From Serripes groenlandicus (lineage: Eukaryota; Mollusca; Bivalvia; Cardiida; Cardiidae), in NCBI GenBank assembly GCA_031761405.1, contig JASEVX010000005.1:32864869-32928868 (forward strand): a DNA stretch of 64,000 nt. Direction: 5' to 3'. The first letter of the stretch is position 1. Every line of letters starts with the position of its first letter. The notes beneath the pieces were generated by a model, which did no database searches, was not told the origin of the DNA, and was given only the letters and a program-made list of their open reading frames with translations. This document shows, one piece after another, positions 45,261 to 55,862 of the stretch. Made by a program: the position numbers and the translations under genes.

Positions 45261-45805
45261 CGGCAGTATTTACCAGGAAAACGCCGTGATGTGAACGAAA
45301 TACTGTTGAAATCGGTCTAAAACATTATATACAAAAAATATAATTGCCATTTTCTGCAATATTTTCGACGTAGACGTAAGTCTCTGTAACAGGTACACGA
45401 TTGAGATACTGATTAAATGATAGTGAAAACAAAGTTAGAAAAATAAAGAGGAATTTCTGTGTGTTTCCCGGTAATATTTTTAATATTTAACTGCTGTAAA
45501 GCATTTAAAACCATCTAGTTTATCAGGTGGTAAATCTAAAATCAGCTATATATATATACTGTTGTTTATCTACCTATATGCAGGATTCTGCAGCAATTCA
45601 CAAACACGGTGCATTAAATCAAAATAAAGTGACAGTGTGTCCTAATTAAGTCAATCATCTTTTCACAGCGCGAGTTAAATTTTCATTCAGATTCAGTGTA
45701 TCAAGCCACACAAAACTAACCTTTCTGTTTAATATACTTTGTGAACATGATAAGCATTGTAGCTACGAATACCGACACTGGGCTTTGCCGACCAATCTAG
45801 ATTAG
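45261..45805. other. mostly unassigned, SINE tail trace
   Basis: CGCCGTGATGTGAACGAAAT, CTGTTGAAATCGGTCTAAAA at 45280-45330 is a decayed SINE tail. The rest is AT-rich without landmarks. Confidence 0.3.
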
Positions 45806-45810
45806 ATAAA

Positions 45811-46043
45811 TGAGCCGAATTACGAGAAAACCAACAGTGTGTACTCTGCGTAAAGTATCGTAGCCTAAGCATGCCGCGCAGGCTAACCCGGACAGACACT
45901 TTTCGCCTCCTGTGGATTTTCTGTTTCAGGAATCATTACTCTATACCTCTATCCCCCTGGGTCGGAATGTGCCGGCCCAGATTAGCCTGTGCAGATTGCG
46001 CAGGCTGATGTCGGTCGATACATTACGCATAGTCCATACAACT
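45811..46043 (+). mobile_element. MITE-E copy lacking right terminal repeat
   Basis: Left end ATGAGCCGAATTACGAGAAA. The internal order is kept to CATTACGCATAGTCCATAC, then unrelated sequence. Confidence 0.75.
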
Positions 46044-46154
46044 TAATCAACATTGTCCAACCTTAAGACACAGCAGTCAATGGTTGACAATTGTATTAGC
46101 TGAGATCGACCTGCACATTAGCGTTTCTTTTCTCTTCCTCCCTCCCCTCCCTCC

Positions 46155-46689
<535 letters not shown>

Positions 46690-46889
46690 NNNNNNNNNNN
46701 NNNNNNNNNNNNNNNNNNNNNNNNNNNNNNNNNNNNNNNNNNNNNNNNNNNNNNNNNNNNNNNNNNNNNNNNNNNNNNNNNNNNNNNNNNNNNNNNNNNN
46801 NNNNNNNNNNNNNNNNNNNNNNNNNNNNNNNNNNNNNNNNNNNNNNNNNNNNNNNNNNNNNNNNNNNNNNNNNNNNNNNNNNNNNNNNN
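46690..46889. other. assembly gap (200 N)
   Basis: Exactly 200 N bases, a round number typical of a placeholder, directly after the CT tract. True length is unknown. Confidence 0.99.
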
Positions 46890-47605
46890 ACATTGAAACA
46901 CTTTCCGTTATATACCTAGCCAGTTATGATTTCCCCCTGGCCTCTTATTCATCTGTACATGTATCCTCCCCATGTATTAAGATGCCCTTCAGGCAAATTA
47001 AATATTATTCAATATGTGTACAGTGAAGACTTTGGTGAACCGATGCATCCGCATAGTCTCATCAAAGCCATCATTGTCCGACTATATTCACACTAAAATC
47101 ATACCAATAGGTTAGACTTAAAGTCCCTCAACTGTTATGTCTGTGCTGAGTTAAAAAAGAAATTCGCTAAAAGTTTTCGCCATTTTTTCGAGATTAGCCA
47201 TTTGAAACCAATTGTTTCGCAGCTTGCAACTTATTGTTTCCTTTATATGCCTCTTTAAATACGACTTTTAAATCATAAATCAAATGTATAGATACATATT
47301 TCGAAGTCTGTAAATCAAGTGATAAATTATAGCATAATATTTATGCCTGTATAACTTGAATATATAATGCCCTTTCGCCTCATGTGGATGGCTTTTTTTG
47401 AAAACTTATCTGGCTACATTCATGCATTTTATATCGTTTACATTGTCTTCAGTATTATTCCGTTGACTCCTGAAACTGATTTTGCGAAACATGTGCAGTC
47501 ATCACTATAGCACCAGGGTCAACTCAACATGTTTATCTTGATATTCCTAGAATCGGCTATGCACTTTTTTTTTTTATATATTTGTATTGTTGTGCTATAT
47601 ATTAA
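46890..47605. other. unassigned, repeat H trace
   Basis: GAAGACTTTGGTGAACCGAT at 47025 and GCATCCGCATAGTCTCATC match the phrase at 23105-23160. No gene. Confidence 0.3.
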
Positions 47606-47608
47606 TAC

Positions 47609-47873
47609 ATGATCCGTTCCGCGAAACAACCAACATGTTGGACTCTGCGTAACGTATCGATCCGGATCAGCCTAAGCATGCCGCGCAGGCTTACCCGTAT
47701 AGACACTTTTCGCCTCCTGTTGATTTTCTGTCTCATGAATCATTCCTCTATACCTCTATCCCCCTCAGACGGAATGTATCGGCCCGGATCAGTCTGCGCG
47801 GACTGCGCAGGCTGATCTGGGTCGATACATTACGCAGATGTCATACTGTCAGTTTTCTCGCTGAACGGCTCCA
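47609..47873 (+). mobile_element. MITE-E copy
   Basis: Ends ATGATCCGTTCCGCGAAACA and TTTTCTCGCTGAACGGCTCC; internal order complete with CTGCGCGGACTGCGCAGGCT. Confidence 0.82.
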
Positions 47874-47974
47874 TTAGATATGTTTATCTTGATATTCCCA
47901 GAATTGGCTATTGACTCCTCCAGTATTTAACACCAATGTGCTTGCTGATCTTGGGTCTACATTGTTCGCCTGTG

Positions 47975-48107
47975 TACATTAGGACAAACGCAAAAGTAGT
48001 CAGTTGCTTGAAAAGTATTTTGTGTCAAAATCCAGGAAATGCATGCGGTGAACTGGCCGCCGTTATATGAATCGAGAATTGTGGAAAAAGGCGTTAAATA
48101 AATAAAT
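47975..48107 (+). repeat. SINE-1 3-prime fragment
   Basis: CAGTTGCTTGAAAAGTATTT, GGTGAACTGGCCGCCGTTAT and a tail AAAAGGCGTTAAATAAATAA. Plus orientation, head missing. Confidence 0.6.
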
Positions 48108-48434
48108 CCTTCTATCATGAATAAACTGAAAATGATTAGCTGGCTGTGTTGAAGTGTGTCCATCCTTTGCGCGCAGTAGAGACATTTGCAAAATGTGCAT
48201 GTCCTGACTGATGATCCCTTTACTATTGAAGACGAAAATGAGAATTTGAAACATCATGTGTTTTATAATGTCATAAGCTTTAATTGGCATACGGTGTTCT
48301 TATTTTTAGTCAACTTTTAAAACTAAAAAAAAGTTGTTTAAAGTCGCGTACAGCAGGATATGGGCTAATCTGGAACTGATTAATTTACTATTTATCTAAG
48401 ATGACCTTCTGTGTTTAATATGAAGGGTCTTTTA

Positions 48435-48640
48435 AATTGTGTTTTACGCCGCTTTCTACAATATTCATAGATGTAAATGTGTTGTTTGTTTCAGGTTATT
48501 TGAACTGTTGGTATACTAGCCTGACAACAGTCAATAAACAGTAAAGCTACCCCCCGGTCCCCGGAGCGCCAATGAGGGTGGCCATTTGTAAAGTCTTTGG
48601 TTTGACTTGACCAGGAATGATTACGGTGGATAATTGGTTA
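48435..48640 (-). repeat. SINE-2 copy, diverged
   Basis: GTTTTACGCCGCTTTCTACA, CTGACAACAGTCAATAAACA, GGAGCGCCAATGAGGGTGGC and AAAGTCTTTGGTTTGACTT match the SINE-2 body. The tRNA head is eroded. Confidence 0.55.
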
Positions 48641-48644
48641 AGAC

Positions 48645-49185
48645 AAACATGCACACCTCCTTTCACATAACGTATGTTGTTAACAAACTAACACTTTTCA
48701 TGAACACAATTATTTGAAAAGATGATTAAGGACTTAAATAAACAGTTTCAGAGAAACCACAATACGTATATTTACCTTTGTCACACGTCCTTCGTCGAAG
48801 GTATTGGATACCCAACTATACAAGCCGAATGGATACTCAATAAGTGTGTTATTCTTATTTTGACAGCGTTATCGTTGTAATGTAAAATGTTCAACCTGGT
48901 AACGATTTTTTGGGGATGAAAATTCCGATTTTTCGCAACAAGTTTCACGATTAAAACGTCTCAATTTGCGGACGCATTTTGATGATCAATTTTACTTAAA
49001 CGCATATAAGCCTAACGCAGGAAAATATGCCTTTGAATATGTACGACCGTTATACGACCGATGTACGACCCAGGCAGATCCAGATCAGTATGTGCATACG
49101 CAGTGTCAGGTCAGGATATACCTTGTTTAAAATTGAAAATAAAACACTATACTGATAGGGAGCGCAGGTTTGATCGTAAACATGT
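48645..49185. other. unassigned sequence
   Basis: It contains short GTACGACCG repeats near 49040-49070. No gene. Confidence 0.25.
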
Positions 49186-49189
49186 CCTA

Positions 49190-49716
49190 TTTGTAGATGC
49201 ATTTCGATACATCTGCAGCTAACTACTCCTGAAAACTTCGATACATCGCAAGCTGACGACTCCTGAAAACATTGATACATCTGCAGCTGACGACTCCTGA
49301 AAACATCGATACATCTGCAGCTGACGACTCTGAAAACATCGATACATCTGCAGCTAACGACTCCTGAAAACATCGATACATCTGCAGCTGACGACTCCTG
49401 AAAACATCGATACATCTGCAGCTGACGACTCCTGAAAACATCGATACATCTACAGCTGACGACTCCTGAAAACATCGATACATCGCAAGCTGACGACTCC
49501 TGAAAACATCGATACATCTGCAGCTGACGACTCCTGAAAACATCGATACATATGCAGCTGACGACCCCTGAAAACATTGAAGTAAATGAAGAAATTGCTC
49601 ATGATAAGCAATTTCTCCTCAATATTTTAAACCTTTTTCTATATATTTTTTTTTTAGAGTTTTGCGGTGATGTTTTCAAATTGGTCTGGTACATATTGTT
49701 TGCATGTTAGTAAGAG
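49190..49716. mobile_element. MITE-A copy with subterminal segment amplified
   Basis: Left side TTTGTAGATGCATTTCGATA, then a 34-bp array, then GAAGAAATTGCTCATGATAA hairpin, AATTGGTCTGGTACATATTG and a decayed right end TGTTAGTAAGAGTTGAAC. The array unit covers CATCTGCAGCTGACGAC and TGAAAACAT, i.e. the A-family subterminal segment. Confidence 0.65.
49205..49577. repeat. 34-bp tandem array, about 11 units
   Basis: CGATACATCTGCAGCTGACG...CTGAAAACAT repeats at 34-base steps from 49205 to 49544, with one 33-base unit (start 49307). Two units read CATCGCAAGCTG, showing shared variants at positions 2 and 9. The 175- and 106-residue minus frames are artefacts. Confidence 0.93.
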
Positions 49717-50750
49717 TTGAACAACAACACATGACTAGTGTTTGATCGGTGCTGAACTGCAGATTATAAAAACTATAGTCACAGTTTTAAAACTGTTCAA
49801 AATGTGTCTTGAACTATTAGAAATATAATTCTGAGATAACATTAGAGTAAAACTTTCCTTTTCCAGTAAAATAAACATCTAAATATTGATCATTTATGTC
49901 TCATTTTCAGTTGGTAGACATACCCAGTAAACCAAATTGTGTACAATTGATTGACTACCAATTGACTATTTTTCAACATTTACTGCCAAAATAGTTTTGA
50001 ACTATTTATACTTACTTTGTTGTCACTATTAGCAATATTTACAAAAGTTCCAACATTTCAAATTTTTTATCTCCATCTGGAATTCAGCACCTTTAAGTTC
50101 CATTTTCGTGCAAAGCTCCTTCAAGTACTCGTATGTAAGACTAATCTGAACAAGGGTTAGCCTGTGAGTGACCTGGTCTTGATACCATACGGTCTCGGTA
50201 ACATAGAATTACCATCAACTTAGATGTGTTTTGTCAAATATGCATTAGACCGCCCCTATCCGTCCTAAAGAGAACCCGTTAGTATATCTTATTTTATTTA
50301 AATATACGCCATGGATTGGACATATTCAGCTTATAATGCTATTTCGCCCTTTAAATTATTCCTCTACAAGAAACTGTCTTTCTTGATATATTTGTGAAAA
50401 TTCTTAAACAGAATTTGTACAGACTGTGAAAATGGTACCATCTTCGCCAACGATTACAATGTTCACACATTTAGTGTAAGCAAAGGACCCTTTTCCGTTT
50501 GACGTGACATGTACGTCTTTTGAACGTATTGTTCAATTTAGGTGACAGCACAAATGACCAGGTTATACACTAACCATGTATTTACTGCCGGTCAAAAACG
50601 CAGGTTCGTTTTTTTTATTATTTCTCTCATTCTGATTGACACTGAGTAGCTTGAGCCTCCAGCCATATACGTATCGTATGAACGGTCACTTCTGGTTTGC
50701 CCGCCATTATTTACAACGTTGACCTCATATGCTATTTGTAGAGTCGTCTG
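49717..50750. other. unassigned sequence
   Basis: About 1 kb with no element landmarks and no domain; AT-rich at 49730-50110. Confidence 0.3.
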
Positions 50751-50752
50751 CT

Positions 50753-50862
50753 TTAAACCTCCCTTTCCCACATGCAACACATGTCAGTGCAGCAGATGAA
50801 TCCGAAAACATACAGGCTAAACAAATGTTGCAATTTGTAAGCGATGGCAGTATAGTTATTAG
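50753..50862. mobile_element. MITE-A left fragment
   Basis: CCCTTTCCCACATGCAACAC, CAGTGCAGCAGATGAATC and GAAAACATACAGGC. It stops before the hairpin and abuts the next copy. Confidence 0.5.
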
Positions 50863-51092
50863 TTAACCCTTTCCCTCATATAGACGCTTTCTGACGTCTC
50901 TGCAGCAAACGGCTTGTTGAAAACATAGTGACAAAAGAAGAAATTGCTCAAAACGAGCAATTTCTCCTTTTGCCACAATGTTTTCCATTTTTAGTCATAG
51001 GTTATCCATTCAAGTATAGAGATTTTCTTTTTTTTTACAAAATAGTTTCAAAGTCGTCTGCTGCAGAATTTTCGAATGAGGGAAAGGGTTAA
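50863..51092. mobile_element. MITE-A copy with TTAA on both sides
   Basis: TTAACCCTTTCCCTCATATA to AATGAGGGAAAGGGTTAA. Hairpin GAAATTGCTCAAAACGAGCA. Reference copy for the GCTC-AAAAC-GAGC subfamily. Confidence 0.92.
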
Positions 51093-51228
51093 ATTTTGAG
51101 ATATTTTGGCTAATGGAAAAAGTGCTCAATATGAGCAGTTTAATCTTTTGCCGCAATGTTTTATAAAGTCAGCTGCTGCAAATTCTGCAGATGCGTCAAA
51201 ATGCGTTTGCAAGTGATAATGGGATTAA
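51093..51228. mobile_element. MITE-A right part
   Basis: AAAAGTGCTCAATATGAGCA, TTTTGCCGCAATGTTTTATA, GCGTCAAAATGCGTTTGC and a GATAATGGGATTAA end, directly after the preceding copy. Confidence 0.6.
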
Positions 51229-51516
51229 GTAACAGGCAAACTATGAAATCAGAGAAATATTGGGGAATCCCTTTTAAAGCTTTCTCGGTCAGAGCGTCAG
51301 AACGGAAATAACAAATATAAATTTGCTCTCAATTAATAGATATTATATTTAGAAAAAAAAAGATGTTGACAGTTTCTATTTGGGCGGATACTAGGCCAGA
51401 AATATTACTGTAAACAAAATACAAATTAGCTGCATTCACGAACGCATAGTTACAGTTTACATTCAGCCTATAAATATACAGGGACTACTTATACGTATTA
51501 GTCGTCCCGACATATA
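51229..51516. other. unassigned sequence
   Basis: No landmarks; AT-rich. Confidence 0.2.
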
Positions 51517-51731
51517 AGCCGTCTCGCGAGAAAATCAACAGTGTGGACTCTGCGTAAAGTATCGACTCGGATCAGCCTAAGCATGCCACGCAGGCTGACC
51601 CGGATAGACACTGTTCGGCTCATGTGGATTTTCTGTTTCGGGAATCATTAGTCTATACCTTTAGCCCCCTGTGTTGCGTTGCGGGTCGATACATTACGCA
51701 GAGGCCATAATGTTGGTTTTCTCGCGGAACT
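51517..51731 (+). mobile_element. MITE-E copy, internally shortened
   Basis: Ends AAGCCGTCTCGCGAGAAAAT and TTGGTTTTCTCGCGGAAC. The region around the central hairpin is deleted (AGCCCCCTGTGTTGCGTTGC). Confidence 0.78.
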
Positions 51732-51913
51732 AATTGACAACTTAAAAACATTTTTGGAAAAGTAATAGACTGTTCGTTATATAATGGTATATAAATCACG
51801 TCGGGTCATTTCTGGTTCTATTAAATACGAATGCAAATGAGTAATTGCGTCTATTCCAACATTGGTTTGTTTAATCGTCCGTTGCCGAAAGGTCCGATTT
51901 ATGAGTTAAAAAG

Positions 51914-52421
51914 TTAACCCTTTCCAGCATATAAGACGCACTGTGACGCATCTGCAGTTTGATTGTTTAGAGTCAACAATTTTTCAGTCATTTCACGGCG
52001 GCCAGTTCACCTACTCATATGTTTCCTGGTTTTCTCACACCAGTACTCCACACAACATTCTTTCTAAGCAACTGGCTGCTTTTCCACATAGACTGTTAGC
52101 CCATCGGTGAAAGACGAATGACTCTTGTCACAGTGACTTTTGTCAAAAACGTCGGAAAGAATGTTGGCCGACCTGGGATTCGAACTCACAACCCCTAGAT
52201 TGACAGCTCGCGTCGCTACCGACTGAGCTAGCGTGGCTCTGCAGCAGACGACATTTGAAAAGATCGTGACAAAAGGAGAAATTGCTCAAAATGAGCAATT
52301 TCTCCTTTTGCCACAACTTTTTTCAGTAATTATACCTGCAATTAAAGAGATTTCCCATATGTTTTAGTAGACATTTTCAAAGTCGTCTGCTGCATGTTTG
52401 CTGTATATTGGAAAGGGTTAA
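51914..52421. mobile_element. MITE-A split by SINE-1
   Basis: The left end TTAACCCTTTCCAGCATATA runs to CGCATCTGCAG (51957). SINE-1 is inserted there and the element resumes at 52238 with TCTGCAGCAGACGACATTTG, hairpin ATTGCTCAAAATGAGCAAT, and GTATATTGGAAAGGGTTAA. Confidence 0.88.
51958..52237 (-). repeat. SINE-1 nested in MITE-A
   Basis: Flanked by TCTGCAG at 51951-51957 and 52238-52244. Head AGCCACGCTAGCTCAGTCGG with B box GAGTTCGAATCCC (minus). The 3-prime end lacks the usual GGCGTTAAACC and stops within TTTAGAGTCAACAATTTTT, so the tail end is unusual. Confidence 0.88.
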
Positions 52422-52608
52422 GAATATAGACAGGTCATAAATAATGTGACGAGCTACCAGACGACAGTCCTTATCGAAATTCAAACGCTCGCCGCAGACG
52501 ATATCACATTTCAATTTCGGGTCTTGATCAGAAGTTAATGGTAAAACTAATAAACCCCTTAATATCATGACAGGAACACAGTTCAGTTATTCCGTAATTT
52601 TAAGTCAT

Positions 52609-52794
52609 TTAACTCTTTAAAACTTACAGACGCATCTCTTTAGACAAGTTTCGAAAACTTAAAAATTACCAAAGTCTACTGTTGCTTGAATATTTTACAA
52701 GTATATGCAATACTCAACAAAAACTTCCATAGTTTTGGTTCGGACGGTTTCAAAGTCGACTGCTGCAGGTTTTCCTGCATCTGAGAAATAGTTA
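52609..52794. mobile_element. decayed MITE-A
   Basis: TTAACTCTTTAAAACTTACA, GACGCATCTCTTTAGACAAG, GTCGACTGCTGCAGG and GCATCTGAGAAATAGTTA. Confidence 0.5.
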
Positions 52795-53084
52795 CATTAT
52801 GTTCGATAAAAAGAGAATACAAAAGTGCATGTGTACGTTCAGATTAGCCTTCTCATTTTAATCCATCCCATGAACGCAGGTTTTTTAAACAGTGTTTTAA
52901 TAATACTGTTTTTCTAATGTTAAAGGTTAAGATAATTATTGGTATATTAGCAGTTTCAATATTACAGCTTCTGGTACACATTGAGGTAAATAGCGAACTG
53001 TGAATAACAAGAAATTTCTCCATTTGCTTAAATAGTTTTAATCCTTTATCGAATTTCCGGATGTAAAGGGTATAATGATAAAAA

Positions 53085-53175
53085 TAAATAAAATAATAAT
53101 AATAATAGTAATGATAATAATAACAATAATAAAAATAAATAAAATAATAATAATAATAATAATAATAATATTAAT
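53085..53175. repeat. AAT trinucleotide microsatellite
   Basis: AATAAT runs with AAATAAAT interruptions. Confidence 0.93.
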
Positions 53176-53257
53176 AAATGCTTTGTTTAAAGGGGCAACT
53201 TAGTTGGGCTTATTGTGTGATGAATGCTAAGATAAATGATAAACAATGGATATAAGA

Positions 53258-53328
53258 GCATCGGTGGTTCAGTGGTAGAATGCTCGCCTGCCACGCGGGC
53301 GGCCCGGGTTCGATTCCCGGCCGATGCA
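53258..53328 (+). tRNA. tRNA-Gly (anticodon GCC)
   Basis: A 71-base cloverleaf is complete. Acceptor GCATCGG (53258-53264) pairs perfectly with CCGATGC (53321-53327), followed by discriminator A. The D arm carries GTTCAGTGGTAGAAT (A box). The anticodon arm has loop CTGCCAC with GCC at 53290-53292, read as glycine. The T arm carries GGGTTCGATTCCC (B box). A run of seven T at 53331-53337 is a standard RNA polymerase III terminator. There is no intron. All these elements together, unlike the SINE heads in this window, support a working gene. Confidence 0.97.
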
Positions 53329-53330
53329 CA

Positions 53331-53337
53331 TTTTTTT
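53331..53337 (+). terminator. Pol III T-run terminator of tRNA-Gly
   Basis: Seven consecutive T beginning three bases after the tRNA discriminator base. Confidence 0.9.
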
Positions 53338-53434
53338 ACTAGAAAGGTAGATGTTTCCGAGACAAGAACCTTCCATATTCTACTTTAAAGAACATCCAGT
53401 TAATTTTTTGCTTCAATATTATATTTTTTCAGAG

Positions 53435-53541
53435 CAAATATGTAACTCTTAACAAGTTAAGAATTTTCTTTTTTGTCAAAATGTTTTCAAAAAACGTCTA
53501 TTGCAGAGGCGTCAGAAAGCGTCCGTATGAGGGAATGGGTT
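53435..53541. mobile_element. MITE-A right part
   Basis: TTTTTTGTCAAAATGTTTTC, ACGTCTATTGCAGAGGCGTC and GCGTCCGTATGAGGGAATGG; no left end. Confidence 0.6.
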
Positions 53542-53778
53542 ACAAATACCATTAACTTAGATAACTCAAGTGCTCGTATTGAGTAATGTCTACTGACCGA
53601 TAGTACTATCTAAAGTCGTAACATTCGGCCTGAAAGTAAAGTGTTAAACAAATGAACATTTTATTGTCAAGTTACAAGTTAGGTGTACATTAGTCAATAT
53701 CAATAGCAATCAATTGATATAAATCAATGAAGTAAGTTATCCACTAATATTTGCACGCACTCTCCAACAAAGGGTACA

Positions 53779-53806
53779 TGTGAGCCGTCCCATGAGAAAA
53801 CCATCG
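53779..53806 (+). mobile_element. MITE-E terminal fragment
   Basis: GTGAGCCGTCCCATGAGAAA followed by ACCATCGG, then unrelated sequence. Only the terminal repeat remains. Confidence 0.6.
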
Positions 53807-54095
53807 GTATTTTATCTGTACACGTAAACGGCTGTTCAAATGGACTGTTAGTACAATGACACTTGACAATGGTTCGTAAAATGGTAGATATATGTCAATC
53901 ATTAGCTAAAGGACATATGTCGCCACTGCAACAGATGTAATTCAAAAACATTTTAGGAACAGGACAAGGTCTCAAATCAGAGATACATTGTAAAAAATAA
54001 TTTATAGAAAGTTTTATAGAATAATTTTTATCCACAAAAAAAGCAATCTCTTCGTTCACCACACAATACTCAATTCTGTATCAAACTATAATAAT

Positions 54096-54360
54096 TGGGC
54101 CGTCACGCGAGAAAACCAACGTTATGGTCTCTGCGTAATGTATCGATCCAGATTAGCCTACGCAGTCCGAACAGGCTAATCCGGGCCGACACACTCCGTC
54201 TCAGGGGGATACAGGTATGGTATAATAGGTCCTGAAACAGAAAATCCACCGGAGTCGAAACGTGTCTGTTCAGTTTAGCGTGCGCGGCATTCTTAAGGCT
54301 GATCCGGGTCGATACTTTACGCACAGTCCACAATGTTGATTTACTCATGGAACGGCTCAG
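54096..54360 (-). mobile_element. MITE-E copy
   Basis: Ends TTGGGCCGTCACGCGAGAAA and TTTACTCATGGAACGGCTCA; the internal order is complete. It abuts the next MITE-A and removes its TTAA. Confidence 0.82.
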
Positions 54361-54588
54361 GCCCTTTCCCACCTGCAGACGCATTTTAACGCAATAGCAG
54401 CAGACAACGTTTGAAAACATTGTGGCCAAAGGTGAAATTGCTCATCATGAGGAATTTCACCTTTGGCCACAATGTTTTCCATTTATAGCCATTGGTTATC
54501 CATTCAAGTATAGAGATTTTTCCATTTTTTGACAAAATATGTTCAAAGTCGTCTGCTGCAAATTAGTTGTATGTGGGAAAAGGGTTAA
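54359..54588. mobile_element. MITE-A copy (GGCCAAAG subfamily)
   Basis: GGCCCTTTCCCACCTGCAGA to ATGTGGGAAAAGGGTTAA. Long central palindrome: GTGGCCAAAGGTGAAATTGC pairs with AATTTCACCTTTGGCCAC, mismatched only at the loop base (CATCATGAGG). Confidence 0.85.
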
Positions 54589-54744
54589 AAGGGGTATAAG
54601 TTCACAATCTTCATCAGACGAGTTGAGGCAGACGAAGATGGCACTTCAAAAGCTCCGTCACACGACACCCTAAAACCCTTTAAGATAACGTCCATCATCG
54701 AAAGATACGCCAGGTTCATTAAATATAATCACTTAGGTGCCGGT

Positions 54745-54905
54745 CACGCATTGTCCCGCCTATGCGGCAGACTAATTTTGAAAAATATTACCGTTGCAAA
54801 GGAATTGGTATCTAACAGACAACTGTTATTTTTTACATGATTCTACCGTTTACGCGATACGCAATATGTAGAGTCCTCTGCTTTGAGTTTGCTTACTTGG
54901 GAGTT
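54745..54905. mobile_element. decayed MITE-A
   Basis: CGCCTATGCGGCAGACTAAT, ATATTACCGTTGCAAAGG and TGTAGAGTCCTCTGCTTTG in A-family order only loosely. Confidence 0.3.
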
Positions 54906-54944
54906 TACGGCGTTTCAAACAGTAGTTCAGTTATTCAGGGCTAA

Positions 54945-55106
54945 ATTGATTGATTGATTGGGGTTTAACGCCGTTTTTAACAATTTCTCAGTTATTTCAC
55001 GGCGGCCAGTTCACCTACTCATACATTTCCTGGTTTTCTCACACCAGTACTCCGCACAACAAACTTCCCAAGCAAATGGCTGCTTTCCACATAGACTTAG
55101 TCCATT
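54945..55106 (-). repeat. 5-prime truncated SINE-1 with 12-bp target duplication
   Basis: ATTCAGGGCTAA flanks both sides (54933-54944, 55107-55118). The 162-bp insert holds only the SINE-1 3-prime part: tail AACGGCGTTAAACCCCAATC and body up to CTAAGTCTATGTGG (minus); the tRNA head is absent. A direct duplication around a headless copy shows truncation happened during insertion. Confidence 0.93.
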
Positions 55107-55137
55107 ATTCAGGGCTAAAGAATACTTATAAATTCTT

Positions 55138-55506
55138 TATTTATTTGCGACTAACCAGTACCAGACTTATGCAATCAATGTACCTTGCTTGCTGACACAC
55201 TGCTGTGGCCACCACATTCACTGATCGAACCAGGGACAGATGGTGCCAAATTCCCGATGCAAAATATATTCTAGGAAGTGCTCATCATGAGCACATTCTT
55301 GTTTTTCCACAATATGGTCTGCTGCAGATGTGTCAAAATGCGTCTGTAGGTGGGAAAAGGGTTAATGATGGACTGGTATCTAACAGTTCCTATTCAAATG
55401 ATCTGGATCTACAATGATCGCTAATGTCTGGATGTAAAGTTTACATTATTGTTATACAAGCAAGGTACATTGCCTAAGTCGGGTACTGGTTAGTCGCAAA
55501 TAAATA
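55138..55506. repeat. outer inverted repeat pair
   Basis: The arm at 55138-55191 (ATTTGCGACTAACCAGTACC, GTACCTTGCTTG) is inverted at 55457-55506 (CAAGCAAGGTAC, GGTACTGGTTAGTCGCAAAT). A few substitutions and one short gap. The spacer contains a MITE-A right part. Confidence 0.85.
55275..55364. mobile_element. MITE-A right part
   Basis: AGTGCTCATCATGAGCACAT, CCACAATATGGTCTGCTGCA, GCGTCTGTAGGTGGGAAAAG and GGTTAA. Confidence 0.65.
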
Positions 55507-55508
55507 AT

Positions 55509-55702
55509 GTCACTATGTTTTCAAAAAGCCGTCTGCTGCAGAGGCGTCAGAAAGCGTCTATATGATAGAAAGTGTTAACTACAACTACATAACGTCATAG
55601 TGACCGTAAACTATGACGTTATGTAGTTGTAGTTAACACTTTCTCTCATATAGACGCTTTATGACGCCTCTGCAGCAGACGGCTTTTTGAAAACATAGTG
55701 AC
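55509..55702. repeat. 92-bp-arm palindrome, 10-bp spacer
   Basis: The left arm 55509-55600 and right arm 55611-55702 differ at two positions by eye. The arms contain a MITE-A end (GTCTGCTGCAGAGGCGTCA, TTAACACTTTC) plus 26 bases of non-element flank (CTACAACTACATAACGTCAT). The spacer is TGACCGTAAA. Confidence 0.95.
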
Positions 55703-55862
55703 AAAAGAAGAAATTGCACAAAACGTGCAATTTCTCCTTTTGCCACAATGTTTTCCACTTTTTGTCATAGATTATCCATTAAATTATAGAGATTTTCTAT
55801 TCTTTGACAAAATACGTTCAAAGTCGTCTGCTGCAGAATTGCCGCATGAGGGAAAGGGTTAA
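55633..55862. mobile_element. MITE-A copy with GCAC/GTGC stem
   Basis: TTAACACTTTCTCTCATATA to CGCATGAGGGAAAGGGTTAA. Hairpin ATTGCACAAAACGTGCAAT, identical to 27456-27686. Its left part is the right arm of the palindrome at 55509. Confidence 0.9.

Noticed and set aside
49050..49577. Minus-strand 175- and 106-residue repetitive frames
   Set aside because: They result from the 34-bp MITE-derived array read in different frames.
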